From: CAXPZW01 sp964221845
GTDB lineage: Bacteria; Bacteroidota; Bacteroidia; Flavobacteriales_D; Sanyastnellaceae
Assembly (NCBI GenBank): GCA_964221845.1
Contig: CAXPZW010000038.1
Coordinates: 1 to 46,661, forward strand
Length of the DNA: 46,661 bases
Direction of reading: 5' to 3'
Shown: positions 25,908 through 32,778 of the stretch, one piece after another
Layout of the letters: each line of letters begins with the position of its first letter
How positions within the stretch are numbered: position 1 is the stretch's first letter
Notes under the pieces: model-generated
Told to the model about the DNA's origin: nothing
Database searches by the model: none
Seen by the model: only the letters and a program-made list of their open reading frames with translations
Position numbers and translations under genes: made by a program

Positions 25908-26690
25908 ATGAAACTGTTCAACGCCCTCGTGCTGTGCACCGCTGTCTGGTGCGCCGCACCCAACTCCCAAGCCCAAAGCGACGTTCCACCACCCCCTCCG
26001 CCCCCCTACGATGGGTTTGCTGAGGTCAACCGCACCGGTTTGGTGACCGGCCCCGGCTGGTCGTACTACGGCGTGGGCTTCTACGCCCTGGACCAAGAAG
26101 CGTCTAACCCCGAAACCGAAGGCTCATCGTTCTCGATTTGGGGATCCGAGCACGTGATGGACTACCGCGCAGGCCGCGTGTCCCTCGCGCTGGAAACCCT
26201 GGGAAGCCGTCATCAATTCAACCTATCGCAGGACACCATTTTGGCCCTGAGATACTTTGATACATACGACCGTCAACGACTGATCACGTACGGATTGGGC
26301 GGCCAGCTTACCCTGCGCCTTTCGCTGGAGCCTTCTTCGCGCTTGGCCTACGAGCGCACCTTGGAGGGCGGCGGCTACTTCGTGTGGAACTACTCGCGTC
26401 GCCTCAAGTCCTTCATCGACATCGACCCGGCGCAAAACCAAGGCGCTCCGGAAAACAAATTCGTCCAGAAAAAGCTGGCCTACGTGAACCCGATTGAGTT
26501 CGGCGTCTTTGGCCGCATCCGCATCAACCGCATGTACCTGTGGGGCCGCATGCGCATGAGCGATTTCTTCGTGCAACAAGACGGGGTAAACCCGGTGACC
26601 AACACCAACGGCGAAACCTCCTTTGAGCAGCTCAACGAGCTCGAGCGTGTGGCCATTGGTGTGGGCTTCTGCATCAACAGCAGCAATTAA
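25908..26690 (+). CDS. Probable outer-membrane beta-barrel protein, second paralog
   Basis: 260 residues from the ATG at 25908, which gives the signal peptide MKLFNALVLCTAVWCAAP...AQ; an earlier in-frame ATG lies inside the previous gene. After cleavage there is a short proline run (seven consecutive prolines around residue 26-32). Strands then alternate, ending INRMYLWGRMRMSDFFVQQ and LNELERVAIGVGFCINS, which match the end of the preceding protein (FGRYRASDLF, EFERISVGIGL). There are ten bases between the two genes. The last residues are polar rather than the usual aromatic barrel signature, so membrane insertion is likely but not certain. Function is unknown. Confidence 0.75.
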   Translation: MKLFNALVLCTAVWCAAPNSQAQSDVPPPPPPPYDGFAEVNRTGLVTGPGWSYYGVGFYALDQEASNPETEGSSFSIWGSEHVMDYRAGRVSLALETLGSRHQFNLSQDTILALRYFDTYDRQRLITYGLGGQLTLRLSLEPSSRLAYERTLEGGGYFVWNYSRRLKSFIDIDPAQNQGAPENKFVQKKLAYVNPIEFGVFGRIRINRMYLWGRMRMSDFFVQQDGVNPVTNTNGETSFEQLNELERVAIGVGFCINSSN

Positions 26691-26699
26691 CCTGGTGGA

Positions 26700-27263
26700 T
26701 TGAAGAATTACTACCGCATCCTGGACCTGGAACCATCGGCGTCGGAGGCTGACATCAAACAAGCCTACCGCCGATTGGCCAAGCAGTGGCACCCCGATGT
26801 CAACGGGGCCGCTCACGCCCGGACGCGGTTCATTGAGGTCAACGAGGCGTATGAGTTCCTGATGGATCCGCGCCGCCGAGACCTGTATTCACGCCGCACC
26901 ACCATCGACGAGCGCGAACGCCTGCGCCGCGAAATGCTTTACAAGCAATGGTTGGTCCAGCAACAGCAACAGGCCCGCAACAAGGCCCGGCGCTACGCCG
27001 AGCGGCCGATGGATGAGTTCGTGAATTCGCCCATCTACAAGGCGGCCATGCGGGTCAGCCACGTGTACAATTACATCTTCATTGCCGTGGGGATCATCAT
27101 CACCTTCGGCCCTGGAATCAAATACCTGATGATGACTGCCGAAGAGTTGGAAGAGCGCCAAGTCACCACAGCCTCTGTGGTGACCCCCATGATTATGGGC
27201 GCGCTGTTTACCTACGGCATTTATACCTTCCTGTTCAAATACAACCCCGACCGTGATGCGTAA
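26700..27263 (+). CDS. Membrane-anchored J-domain (DnaJ-like) protein
   Basis: 187 residues from a TTG at 26700. An in-frame stop (TAA 26688-26690) lies only four codons upstream and the J domain begins at residue 3 (NYYRILDLEPSASEADIKQA), so no ATG can serve. The Hsp70-activating HPD tripeptide is intact in QWHPDVNG (about residues 31-33). After the J domain comes a long basic/glutamine-rich helix (about 70-105, KQWLVQQQQQARNKARRY), then two transmembrane segments (about 120-140 and 155-180). There is no Gly/Phe region or zinc finger, so it is a class C J protein that likely recruits cytosolic DnaK to the inner membrane. Its stop overlaps the S46 gene start by 8 bases; co-expression with exported proteins suggests a link to secretion, an inference. 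Confidence 0.88.
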   Translation: MKNYYRILDLEPSASEADIKQAYRRLAKQWHPDVNGAAHARTRFIEVNEAYEFLMDPRRRDLYSRRTTIDERERLRREMLYKQWLVQQQQQARNKARRYAERPMDEFVNSPIYKAAMRVSHVYNYIFIAVGIIITFGPGIKYLMMTAEELEERQVTTASVVTPMIMGALFTYGIYTFLFKYNPDRDA

Positions 27264-29463
27264 CCTGCTTCTGCACTCTTGGGCCACCTTGCTTTTGGCC
27301 CTCACCGTTTCTTTCTCCGTCCACGCCACCGAAGGCATGTGGATTCCCACCTTGCTCAAAGCCGTGGAAGGCGACATGCAAACCTACGGGCTCGAGCTCA
27401 CCGCTGAGGACCTGTATAGTGTCAACCAAAGCAGCCTCAAGGACGCGATTGTGCTCTTTGGCGGCGGGTGTACCGCTTCGGTGATTTCCAAGGACGGCTT
27501 GCTGTTGACCAACCACCACTGTGGTTACAGCCAAATCCAACAACACAGCTCGGTGGAGCACGATTACTTGAAGGACGGATTCTGGGCCGCCTCGCACAAG
27601 GACGAATTGCCCAACCCGGGGCTGACCGCCACCTTCATCGTGCGCATCGACGATGTCACGGGAGAGATGAACAAAGGCATCACTGCGGGCATGAGCCCCG
27701 AGGCAGAGCAAGAACTGTTTGAAGCCAACCGCAAGCGCATCGAAGCCGCCGCCACCGAAGGCACCGGTTACGCCGCACGCGTCAAGGCCTTCAACTACGG
27801 CAACAGCTACTTTGTGATCGTGACCCGCACCTTTGATGATGTGCGTTTGGTGGGGGCACCTCCCTCGTCCATCGGCAAGTTCGGGGGCGATACCGACAAC
27901 TGGGTGTGGCCGCGCCATACCGGTGATTTCTCGCTCTTCCGCATTTACGCGGGTGCCGACAACGGCCCTGCCACATACAATGAGGCCAACCGCCCATGGC
28001 AACCCGAAGAACACTTGAAGGTCAACATGGACGGCGTGCAGGAAGGCGACTTTACCATGGTCTATGGCTTTCCGGGGCGCACTTCAGTGTACCTGACCAG
28101 CTATGCTGTGGACTACGTGATGAACCGCTCCAACCCCATGCGCATCGACATGCGTCGCAACAGCTTGGCGCTGATCGACGCAGCCATGCTGGCGAGCGAT
28201 ACGGTGCGCATCCAGTATGCCGCCAAACAGTCGCGCATTTCCAACGCGTACAAAAAGTGGCAAGGACAGAACTTTGGCTTGGAGCGCAACCGTGCGTTGC
28301 AGAAGAAGACCGACATCGAGGCGCGCATGCGCAAGGCCGGACCCCAATACGTAGACCTGTTGGACCAATTTGAGCAGGTGTACGCCCAGCTCAACGACGC
28401 CCAATTTGCCCGCGAACTGTTCATCGAGTACTACTACTACGGCCCCGAAGTTCTGCGTTTCGCCGAGCGCTTCCAGCTGTTCGAACAATGGGAAGAACTG
28501 GCCGAAAAGGGCGAACTCGACCGCGCCGCCGCAGATTTGGAGGAAAGCTTTGACGGCTACTTTGGCGACTACAACCGCGCGTTGGACCAAGCCCTGTTTG
28601 CCAAACTCACCGAACTCTACCTCGGCTATGCCGATCCCACGACTGTTCCCGCGGTGCTGAATACCTGGAAGGCCAAGAACGGTTCCTGGGAAGCTGCAGC
28701 CAAGGTCCTCTACAACAAGAGCATGCTCACGACCGAAGAGGATGTGGCGGCCCTGATGGACATGTCGCCCAAAAAGGCCCTCAAGAAACTCAACAAGGAT
28801 CCCTTCTATCAATTGATGAAGGCCCTGCGCAGCGGCTACTTTCAAAACACCGCCGCTACCTACAACGCCCAAAAGGCCGAAGAGGAAAAACTGATGCAAA
28901 CCTGGGTGGTAGGTCTGGCCCATCATTTCCCGGACCGCACCTTCTGGGCAGACGCCAACAGCACCTTGCGTGTGACCTTTGGCAAGGCAGAGGGCAGTGC
29001 GCCCAAGGACGGGATGAAGTACCACTTCCGCACCACGGCGGACGGCATCTTGCAGAAGTACATCCCTGGCCACGCCGATTTTGACCTGCCCACCGTTATG
29101 GTGGACCAACTCCGCGCTCGCGACTATGGGCAATGGGCCGGCGCCGACGGCGAACTGCAAGTGTGCTTTACCGGTTCCAATCACACCACCGGAGGAAACT
29201 CGGGCAGCCCCACGCTCAACGGTCGCGGCGAGCTCATCGGACTCAACTTCGACCGCAGCTGGGAAAGCACCATGAGCGACATCCTGTTTGATCCCGAAAT
29301 CTGCCGCAACATCATGGTGGACATCCGCTATGTGATGTGGGTGGTAGACCGTTACGCCGGCGCCACGCATTTGATTGAGGAGCTCACCTTGGTGCGCAAC
29401 CCCAAGGAGATGCCCGAGATGGATGCTGTACCCGAGCTTAACACGCAGCTCGAACAAGACTAA
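27256..29463 (+). CDS. S46 family dipeptidyl-peptidase, DPP11-like (Asp/Glu specificity predicted)
   Basis: 735 residues from the ATG at 27256 (a GTG one codon upstream is possible), the usual S46 length. A signal peptide ends at SVHATEGMW, the last four residues being the conserved mature N-terminus that binds the substrate amino group. The chymotrypsin-like catalytic parts are LTNHHCGY (His87/His88), TDNWVWPRHTGDF and GGNSGSP with nucleophile Ser649. The residue 18 after the serine is Arg667 (GLNFDRSW). In the Porphyromonas enzymes an Arg at this place (DPP11 Arg673, from memory) selects acidic P1 residues, whereas DPP7 has Gly. The periplasmic enzyme would release dipeptides with Asp/Glu for amino-acid feeding. 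It is the last gene of the operon; no clear terminator follows closely. Confidence 0.95.
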   Translation: MRNLLLHSWATLLLALTVSFSVHATEGMWIPTLLKAVEGDMQTYGLELTAEDLYSVNQSSLKDAIVLFGGGCTASVISKDGLLLTNHHCGYSQIQQHSSVEHDYLKDGFWAASHKDELPNPGLTATFIVRIDDVTGEMNKGITAGMSPEAEQELFEANRKRIEAAATEGTGYAARVKAFNYGNSYFVIVTRTFDDVRLVGAPPSSIGKFGGDTDNWVWPRHTGDFSLFRIYAGADNGPATYNEANRPWQPEEHLKVNMDGVQEGDFTMVYGFPGRTSVYLTSYAVDYVMNRSNPMRIDMRRNSLALIDAAMLASDTVRIQYAAKQSRISNAYKKWQGQNFGLERNRALQKKTDIEARMRKAGPQYVDLLDQFEQVYAQLNDAQFARELFIEYYYYGPEVLRFAERFQLFEQWEELAEKGELDRAAADLEESFDGYFGDYNRALDQALFAKLTELYLGYADPTTVPAVLNTWKAKNGSWEAAAKVLYNKSMLTTEEDVAALMDMSPKKALKKLNKDPFYQLMKALRSGYFQNTAATYNAQKAEEEKLMQTWVVGLAHHFPDRTFWADANSTLRVTFGKAEGSAPKDGMKYHFRTTADGILQKYIPGHADFDLPTVMVDQLRARDYGQWAGADGELQVCFTGSNHTTGGNSGSPTLNGRGELIGLNFDRSWESTMSDILFDPEICRNIMVDIRYVMWVVDRYAGATHLIEELTLVRNPKEMPEMDAVPELNTQLEQD

Positions 29464-29553
29464 CTTCGGGTTCGCCCTTAGACGGTGTCCAAGGCAGAGG
29501 GGAGACCACGGGCCCTTGGGAATCAAGCCAAAAGGAAATCTGCTCGGAGACGT

Positions 29554-29597
29554 AAAAAAAAGGACCTTCCCAACGTCAAGATGAGCATGGTCGTTGG
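29554..29597 (-). terminator. Candidate terminator on the minus strand
   Basis: Read on the minus strand, CCAACG (29592-29597) and CGTTGG (29570-29575) can pair around a 16-base loop, and eight consecutive T follow at 29561-29554. An 8-base spacer between helix and T tract makes it imperfect. It would end a transcript carrying the 34-residue peptide gene. Confidence 0.4.
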
Positions 29598-29640
29598 AGG
29601 CAGTTTTGATGCGGTTTTAGGCAATGTGCAGTGCGCTCGG

Positions 29641-29706
29641 CTGTGTATTTATAGCACAGGAAGCAAGTGGTTCTAACGCGATGCGCTGGAACCACGTCGC
29701 ACGTGG
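29641..29706. other. Structured intergenic segment with three adjoining, partly exclusive hairpins
   Basis: CTGTG/CACAG (29641-29645, 29655-29659), GTGGTTC/GAACCAC (29667-29673, 29689-29695) and CCACGT/ACGTGG (29692-29697, 29701-29706). The second and third share bases 29692-29695, so they cannot form together. It is part of the noncoding stretch 29464-29794, in which I see no convincing protein gene. Confidence 0.45.
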
Positions 29707-29794
29707 AATCGTTATCTGGTGGGCAACTCCATGCTCAAGGCGTTGACTGTTCAAAAGCTGTTCAGCCCTACGCCGGCTCTGGCTTGACGCCAGA

Positions 29795-29899
29795 TCAGAC
29801 CATCAGGTAGATCGAGAGGATAACAATGGCAAACAGGATCAGTGCAAATACAACTGGTCCGCCAATCTCGTTCTGTTCTGCTTCTTTGTGATCGCCCAT
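29795..29899 (-). CDS. 34-residue single-pass membrane peptide
   Basis: The ORF starts at ATG 29899 and encodes a charged, acidic N-terminus (GDHKEAEQNE) followed by one strongly hydrophobic helix (about residues 13-33: GGPVVFALILFAIVILSIYL). A longer reading frame to 29992 would cross the promoter and is not believable. A perfect Bacteroidota promoter (29921-29951) puts the transcription start about 15 bases before the ATG, which is the main reason I accept this small gene. The predicted topology is N-terminus in the cytosol. No family is recognised; small single-helix proteins of this kind often are subunits or regulators of membrane complexes, but no partner gene is adjacent. Confidence 0.65.
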   Translation of the reverse strand: MGDHKEAEQNEIGGPVVFALILFAIVILSIYLMV

Positions 29900-29920
29900 G
29901 GCTTTCTGATTTGTTTCCTG

Positions 29921-29951
29921 CAAAATTAGGAAAGGCCCGCGCGAGGGCAAA
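29921..29951 (-). promoter_or_regulatory. Consensus Bacteroidota promoter of the 34-residue peptide gene
   Basis: On the minus strand TTTG (29951-29948), 19 bases, TAATTTTG (29928-29921). Both elements match the TTTG/TAnnTTTG consensus exactly with ideal spacing. It is the best promoter in the window. Confidence 0.75.
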
Positions 29952-30071
29952 CCGCCCCGCGGAATATTTCCGCATTCGCCCTTCGAAACCATTCATGCAC
30001 CAATACGTGCAGCTCATTCACTGACACGTACCAGTCGTACCCAAGTACAGGTATGCACTGAGGTGGTGGTG

Positions 30072-30079
30072 TAAGTTTG
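30072..30079 (+). promoter_or_regulatory. -7 element of the candidate small RNA
   Basis: TAAGTTTG matches TAnnTTTG exactly. No TTTG is present 19-21 bases upstream, so the -33 half is poor. Transcription would start near 30086. Confidence 0.4.
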
Positions 30080-30085
30080 ACACAA

Positions 30086-30190
30086 AGAGCACCCGCGTGC
30101 TGTTGGTTAGCAAATGGTTTTCGCTCGGAAAGTCATTCGTTTTAGTTTTAAGTGTTTTGAGTCCCTTATAACGATAAGGGACTTTTTTTT
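30086..30190 (+). ncRNA. Candidate orphan small RNA, about 105 nt
   Basis: A -7 box at 30072-30079 and a textbook terminator at 30160-30190 bracket a stretch with no coding potential. Just after the expected start, AGCAC/GTGCT forms a short hairpin (about 30089-30102); the middle is U-rich and single-stranded-looking (about 30115-30155), as in Hfq- or trans-acting sRNAs; the terminator stem closes it. Nearest plus-strand genes end at 29463 and start at 30270. Alternatively the terminator is an attenuator in a long leader of the lysyl oxidase gene. No known RNA family is recognised. Confidence 0.45.
30160..30190 (+). terminator. Strong rho-independent terminator with no protein gene in front of it
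   Basis: AGTCCCTTAT (30160-30169), loop AACG, ATAAGGGACT (30174-30183), then eight consecutive T (30183-30190). Perfect 10-bp stem. The closest upstream plus-strand stop is about 700 bases away. Confidence 0.9.
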
Positions 30191-30217
30191 GCCCTCCAAC
30201 ATTGGCGCAGGGCAGGG

Positions 30218-30249
30218 TTGGATGCTAGCCTGAGATGGTCGTATCTTAT
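30218..30249 (+). promoter_or_regulatory. Weak promoter candidate for the lysyl oxidase gene
   Basis: TTG (30218-30220), 21 bases, TATCTTAT (30242-30249), a -7 box with two mismatches to TAnnTTTG. The start codon lies 20 bases further. CCAAC/GTTGG and GGTTGG/CCAACC pairs around it could give alternative leader folds. Confidence 0.3.
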
Positions 30250-30269
30250 GGGGCTTAAACCAACCTGCA

Positions 30270-32639
30270 ATGAATAGAGTACTGGTACTTTGCGCTTTGA
30301 TGTGCGCGATGGTCACCACGGGTATAGCCCAGTGTGACGACGGCGAAATGCAAATCGAAATCATCATCAACCCCGACCAATACGACTGGGAAACCAGCTG
30401 GGACCTGGTCGGCGTTTCCACCACCTATGCCAGCGGATTAGCAGAAGGCGCGACCGTGTGTGTGCCCGAGGGAGACTGCGTTTCTTTCCTGCTTCACGAC
30501 TCGTATGGCGACGGCATTTTCAACGCAGACGCGTACACCATCAACATCGACGGCGAGCTTTTTGAAACCGGCACGTTCGACGGGCATGAGCACCAAGTGA
30601 TCATCGATTGCTGGGAGGGAGGTGTGTGCGATACAGCATCTGCGATTGAACCGGGAGATTGGGTCGCCTCAAATGGCAACGCTTGGTATACGTTTACCCC
30701 CGAGGTTAACGGCATGTATTTGGTGACAACCTGCGCCGAGGCCAACACGTGCGACACACGCATATGGATCTACGACTACTGCAACATGTCCAACTTTGAC
30801 AACAGCAATGAGGGATCCATCTATTTCGATGACAATGAAGGTGGGTGTGGAGAACAAGCCCAGTTCAATGCGTTGTTGGAAGGAGGGGTAACCTATTGGA
30901 TTCGGATTGGGAGCACCGCGGGAGATTGCGGAGGTACCAATGTGTTCTGGAGCTTGAGCTACAATGGCTTGCCTGAAGGTTGCACGGATCCTGAAGCTTG
31001 CAATTACTCACCGATTGCTGATCTCGATGATGGCACTTGCGTGTATGAAGGTGATCCCTTGTGTGCAGCGCCAGACTTGATTATCGTCGAAGAAGCCATC
31101 GCCAACAGCATTTATGCCGAAGTGATGTTTGTAGACGAGAGCGATTGTTACATCGAAGAGGGCTGCCTAAACGGGTACGGTGAGCGCGAGCTTATTCGAT
31201 TTACGACACACATCAAGAACATTGGTGATGTAGATTACTACATCGGTTCTGCAGGGGATCCAGATGCCCCCGAGCAATTCGAATGGGGTGACTGCCACAA
31301 CCACTGGCACTACGAAGGATACGCAGCTTACATGCTCACCGATGCAGAGGACAATCTTCTTCCCATTGGACAAAAGAATGGCTTTTGCGTGATGGACCTG
31401 GAGTGTTCAGACGGAGGGACTTTTCAATACGGTTGTAGCGTGATGGGTATTTCGGCGCACTGTGGCGACATATACTCATCTGGTCTGAGCTGCCAATGGA
31501 TCGACGTGACAGGCATTGCCGATGGGATCTACAAATTGGGTGTTATTGTGAACTGGGATCACACACCGGATGCCCTCGGACGTGAAGAAGCATCTTACGA
31601 CAACAATTGGGGCCAAGTCTGCCTCGAATTGGACCGCACAAGCGGCGAATTAGAAGTGGTTGTCGTCGAAGAAAATTGTGAACCCTATGTGGATTGCAAT
31701 GGCAATGTATGGGGCAATGCGACCGTGGACTGCAACGGTGAATGCGGAGGCTCAGCCCTTGCTGGAGATCTGGATGCCAATGGCGAACAGGAGTTGATCG
31801 ATGCTGAAATGTACGTAGATCATATCCTGGGTGATGACATCGAAAGCACGCTATGTAACGACCTGAACGCGAGTGGCAGCATTACTGTCGCAGATGCCGC
31901 ACTCTTGAGCTTGTGCAATGTGTACAATCTCGCTCACGAACACCCAGACAGTTCTGGGGTCCACAACAAATGCAATCTGCCTTCCGATAACATTGTAAAT
32001 GTCTTCGATACCACCACCTTCTCGATTGGCAATGTCAACTTCAATGAGAATTATTTGGATGTTCATGTGAAGAACCCCTACAACCGCATTGTAGGCTACC
32101 AGTTTTCGCTGACAGGGTTGGAGATCACCTCAGTGGTGTCCATTGCGGATCCGATAGGTTACCCGATTACTCCTTCATTTTTGTTGGGTGGTCAAGAGGT
32201 TATTGGATTGAGTTATCAAGATTCTAGTTTGGCCAAGAGTCCAGAATTCCAGGCGTTGTGCCGTGTGTACTTTATCAATCCTGAAGATGAGATTTGTATT
32301 GACCCCGTAGTGGATGTGGTGAATGAGGATTATCACACCACCTTGCATAATGTGGTTGATGGTTGTGTGATCAGCAGTTCTGTTGACGAGGTGGCACTCC
32401 AACGTGAAGTCATGTTGTCACCCAATCCCATGACCCAAGAGGCCACCCTGAGCTTCTACAACCCCACACGCGAACAATTCACCCTGGTCATCACCGATTT
32501 GGCCGGACGTGTGGTGATGCGTCAGACCGGAATCAACGGGACTTCTGTGCGCATTGATCGCGGCGATTTGGCGGTAGGAACGTACCAATACGTCTTGCAA
32601 GGACGTGTGCGTTACACCGGCAAATTCGGCGTGCAATAA
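30270..32639 (+). CDS. T9SS-exported lysyl oxidase-domain protein with dockerin-like and cohesin-like regions
   Basis: 789 residues with a signal peptide ending at TGIAQ. Order: E-T-S-W-D ... DSYGDG module (22-110), pre-peptidase C-like beta domain (115-235), one GCTDPEACNYSP cysteine module (about 237-262), lysyl oxidase domain (about 268-455), dockerin-like calcium loops (GDLDANG and LNASGS, about 495-555), a beta domain resembling cohesin (about 570-690) and a type A Por domain (about 705-789). The copper site CHNHWH gives His343, His345 and His347. Lys369 (GQKNGFC) and Tyr402 (GDIYSSGLSCQWID) align with the residues that form lysyl-tyrosyl-quinone in animal LOX. It should oxidise peptidyl-lysine or amines outside the cell, releasing peroxide. 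The gene is lower in GC than its neighbours, possibly acquired. Confidence 0.92.
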   Translation: MNRVLVLCALMCAMVTTGIAQCDDGEMQIEIIINPDQYDWETSWDLVGVSTTYASGLAEGATVCVPEGDCVSFLLHDSYGDGIFNADAYTINIDGELFETGTFDGHEHQVIIDCWEGGVCDTASAIEPGDWVASNGNAWYTFTPEVNGMYLVTTCAEANTCDTRIWIYDYCNMSNFDNSNEGSIYFDDNEGGCGEQAQFNALLEGGVTYWIRIGSTAGDCGGTNVFWSLSYNGLPEGCTDPEACNYSPIADLDDGTCVYEGDPLCAAPDLIIVEEAIANSIYAEVMFVDESDCYIEEGCLNGYGERELIRFTTHIKNIGDVDYYIGSAGDPDAPEQFEWGDCHNHWHYEGYAAYMLTDAEDNLLPIGQKNGFCVMDLECSDGGTFQYGCSVMGISAHCGDIYSSGLSCQWIDVTGIADGIYKLGVIVNWDHTPDALGREEASYDNNWGQVCLELDRTSGELEVVVVEENCEPYVDCNGNVWGNATVDCNGECGGSALAGDLDANGEQELIDAEMYVDHILGDDIESTLCNDLNASGSITVADAALLSLCNVYNLAHEHPDSSGVHNKCNLPSDNIVNVFDTTTFSIGNVNFNENYLDVHVKNPYNRIVGYQFSLTGLEITSVVSIADPIGYPITPSFLLGGQEVIGLSYQDSSLAKSPEFQALCRVYFINPEDEICIDPVVDVVNEDYHTTLHNVVDGCVISSSVDEVALQREVMLSPNPMTQEATLSFYNPTREQFTLVITDLAGRVVMRQTGINGTSVRIDRGDLAVGTYQYVLQGRVRYTGKFGVQ

Positions 32640-32649
32640 ACCTGGAACA

Positions 32650-32690
32650 ACAAAACCCCGATCGACGTGAAACCACGATCGGGGTTTTGT
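32650..32690. terminator. Bidirectional-looking rho-independent terminator after the lysyl oxidase gene
   Basis: ACAAAACCCCGATCG (32650-32664) and CGATCGGGGTTTTGT (32676-32690) pair perfectly over 15 bases with an 11-base loop. The right arm includes TTTTGTG for the plus strand and the left arm reads TTTTG on the minus strand. Confidence 0.88.
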
Positions 32691-32778
32691 GTTTCCAATA
32701 TGTGAACCTTTCGTTAATCAGACCGTGCAACCTTCCGTATCTTTACGGGGTCTGTTTTTAGACGTGAAGCCGCCTGCA

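Noticed and set aside
28084..29526. 480-codon minus-strand frame opposite the S46 peptidase
   Set aside because: The S46 frame has catalytic motifs and full family length; the antisense product has no domain or signal peptide and results from third-position GC bias.
29485..29676. 63-codon plus-strand frame after the S46 gene
   Set aside because: Composition changes abruptly from Lys/Arg-rich to random, no promoter box or conserved motif, and it covers the hairpin region.
29641..29760. tRNA or other known structural RNA in the intergenic hairpins
   Set aside because: No cloverleaf, T-loop GTTCGA or CCA end could be fitted.
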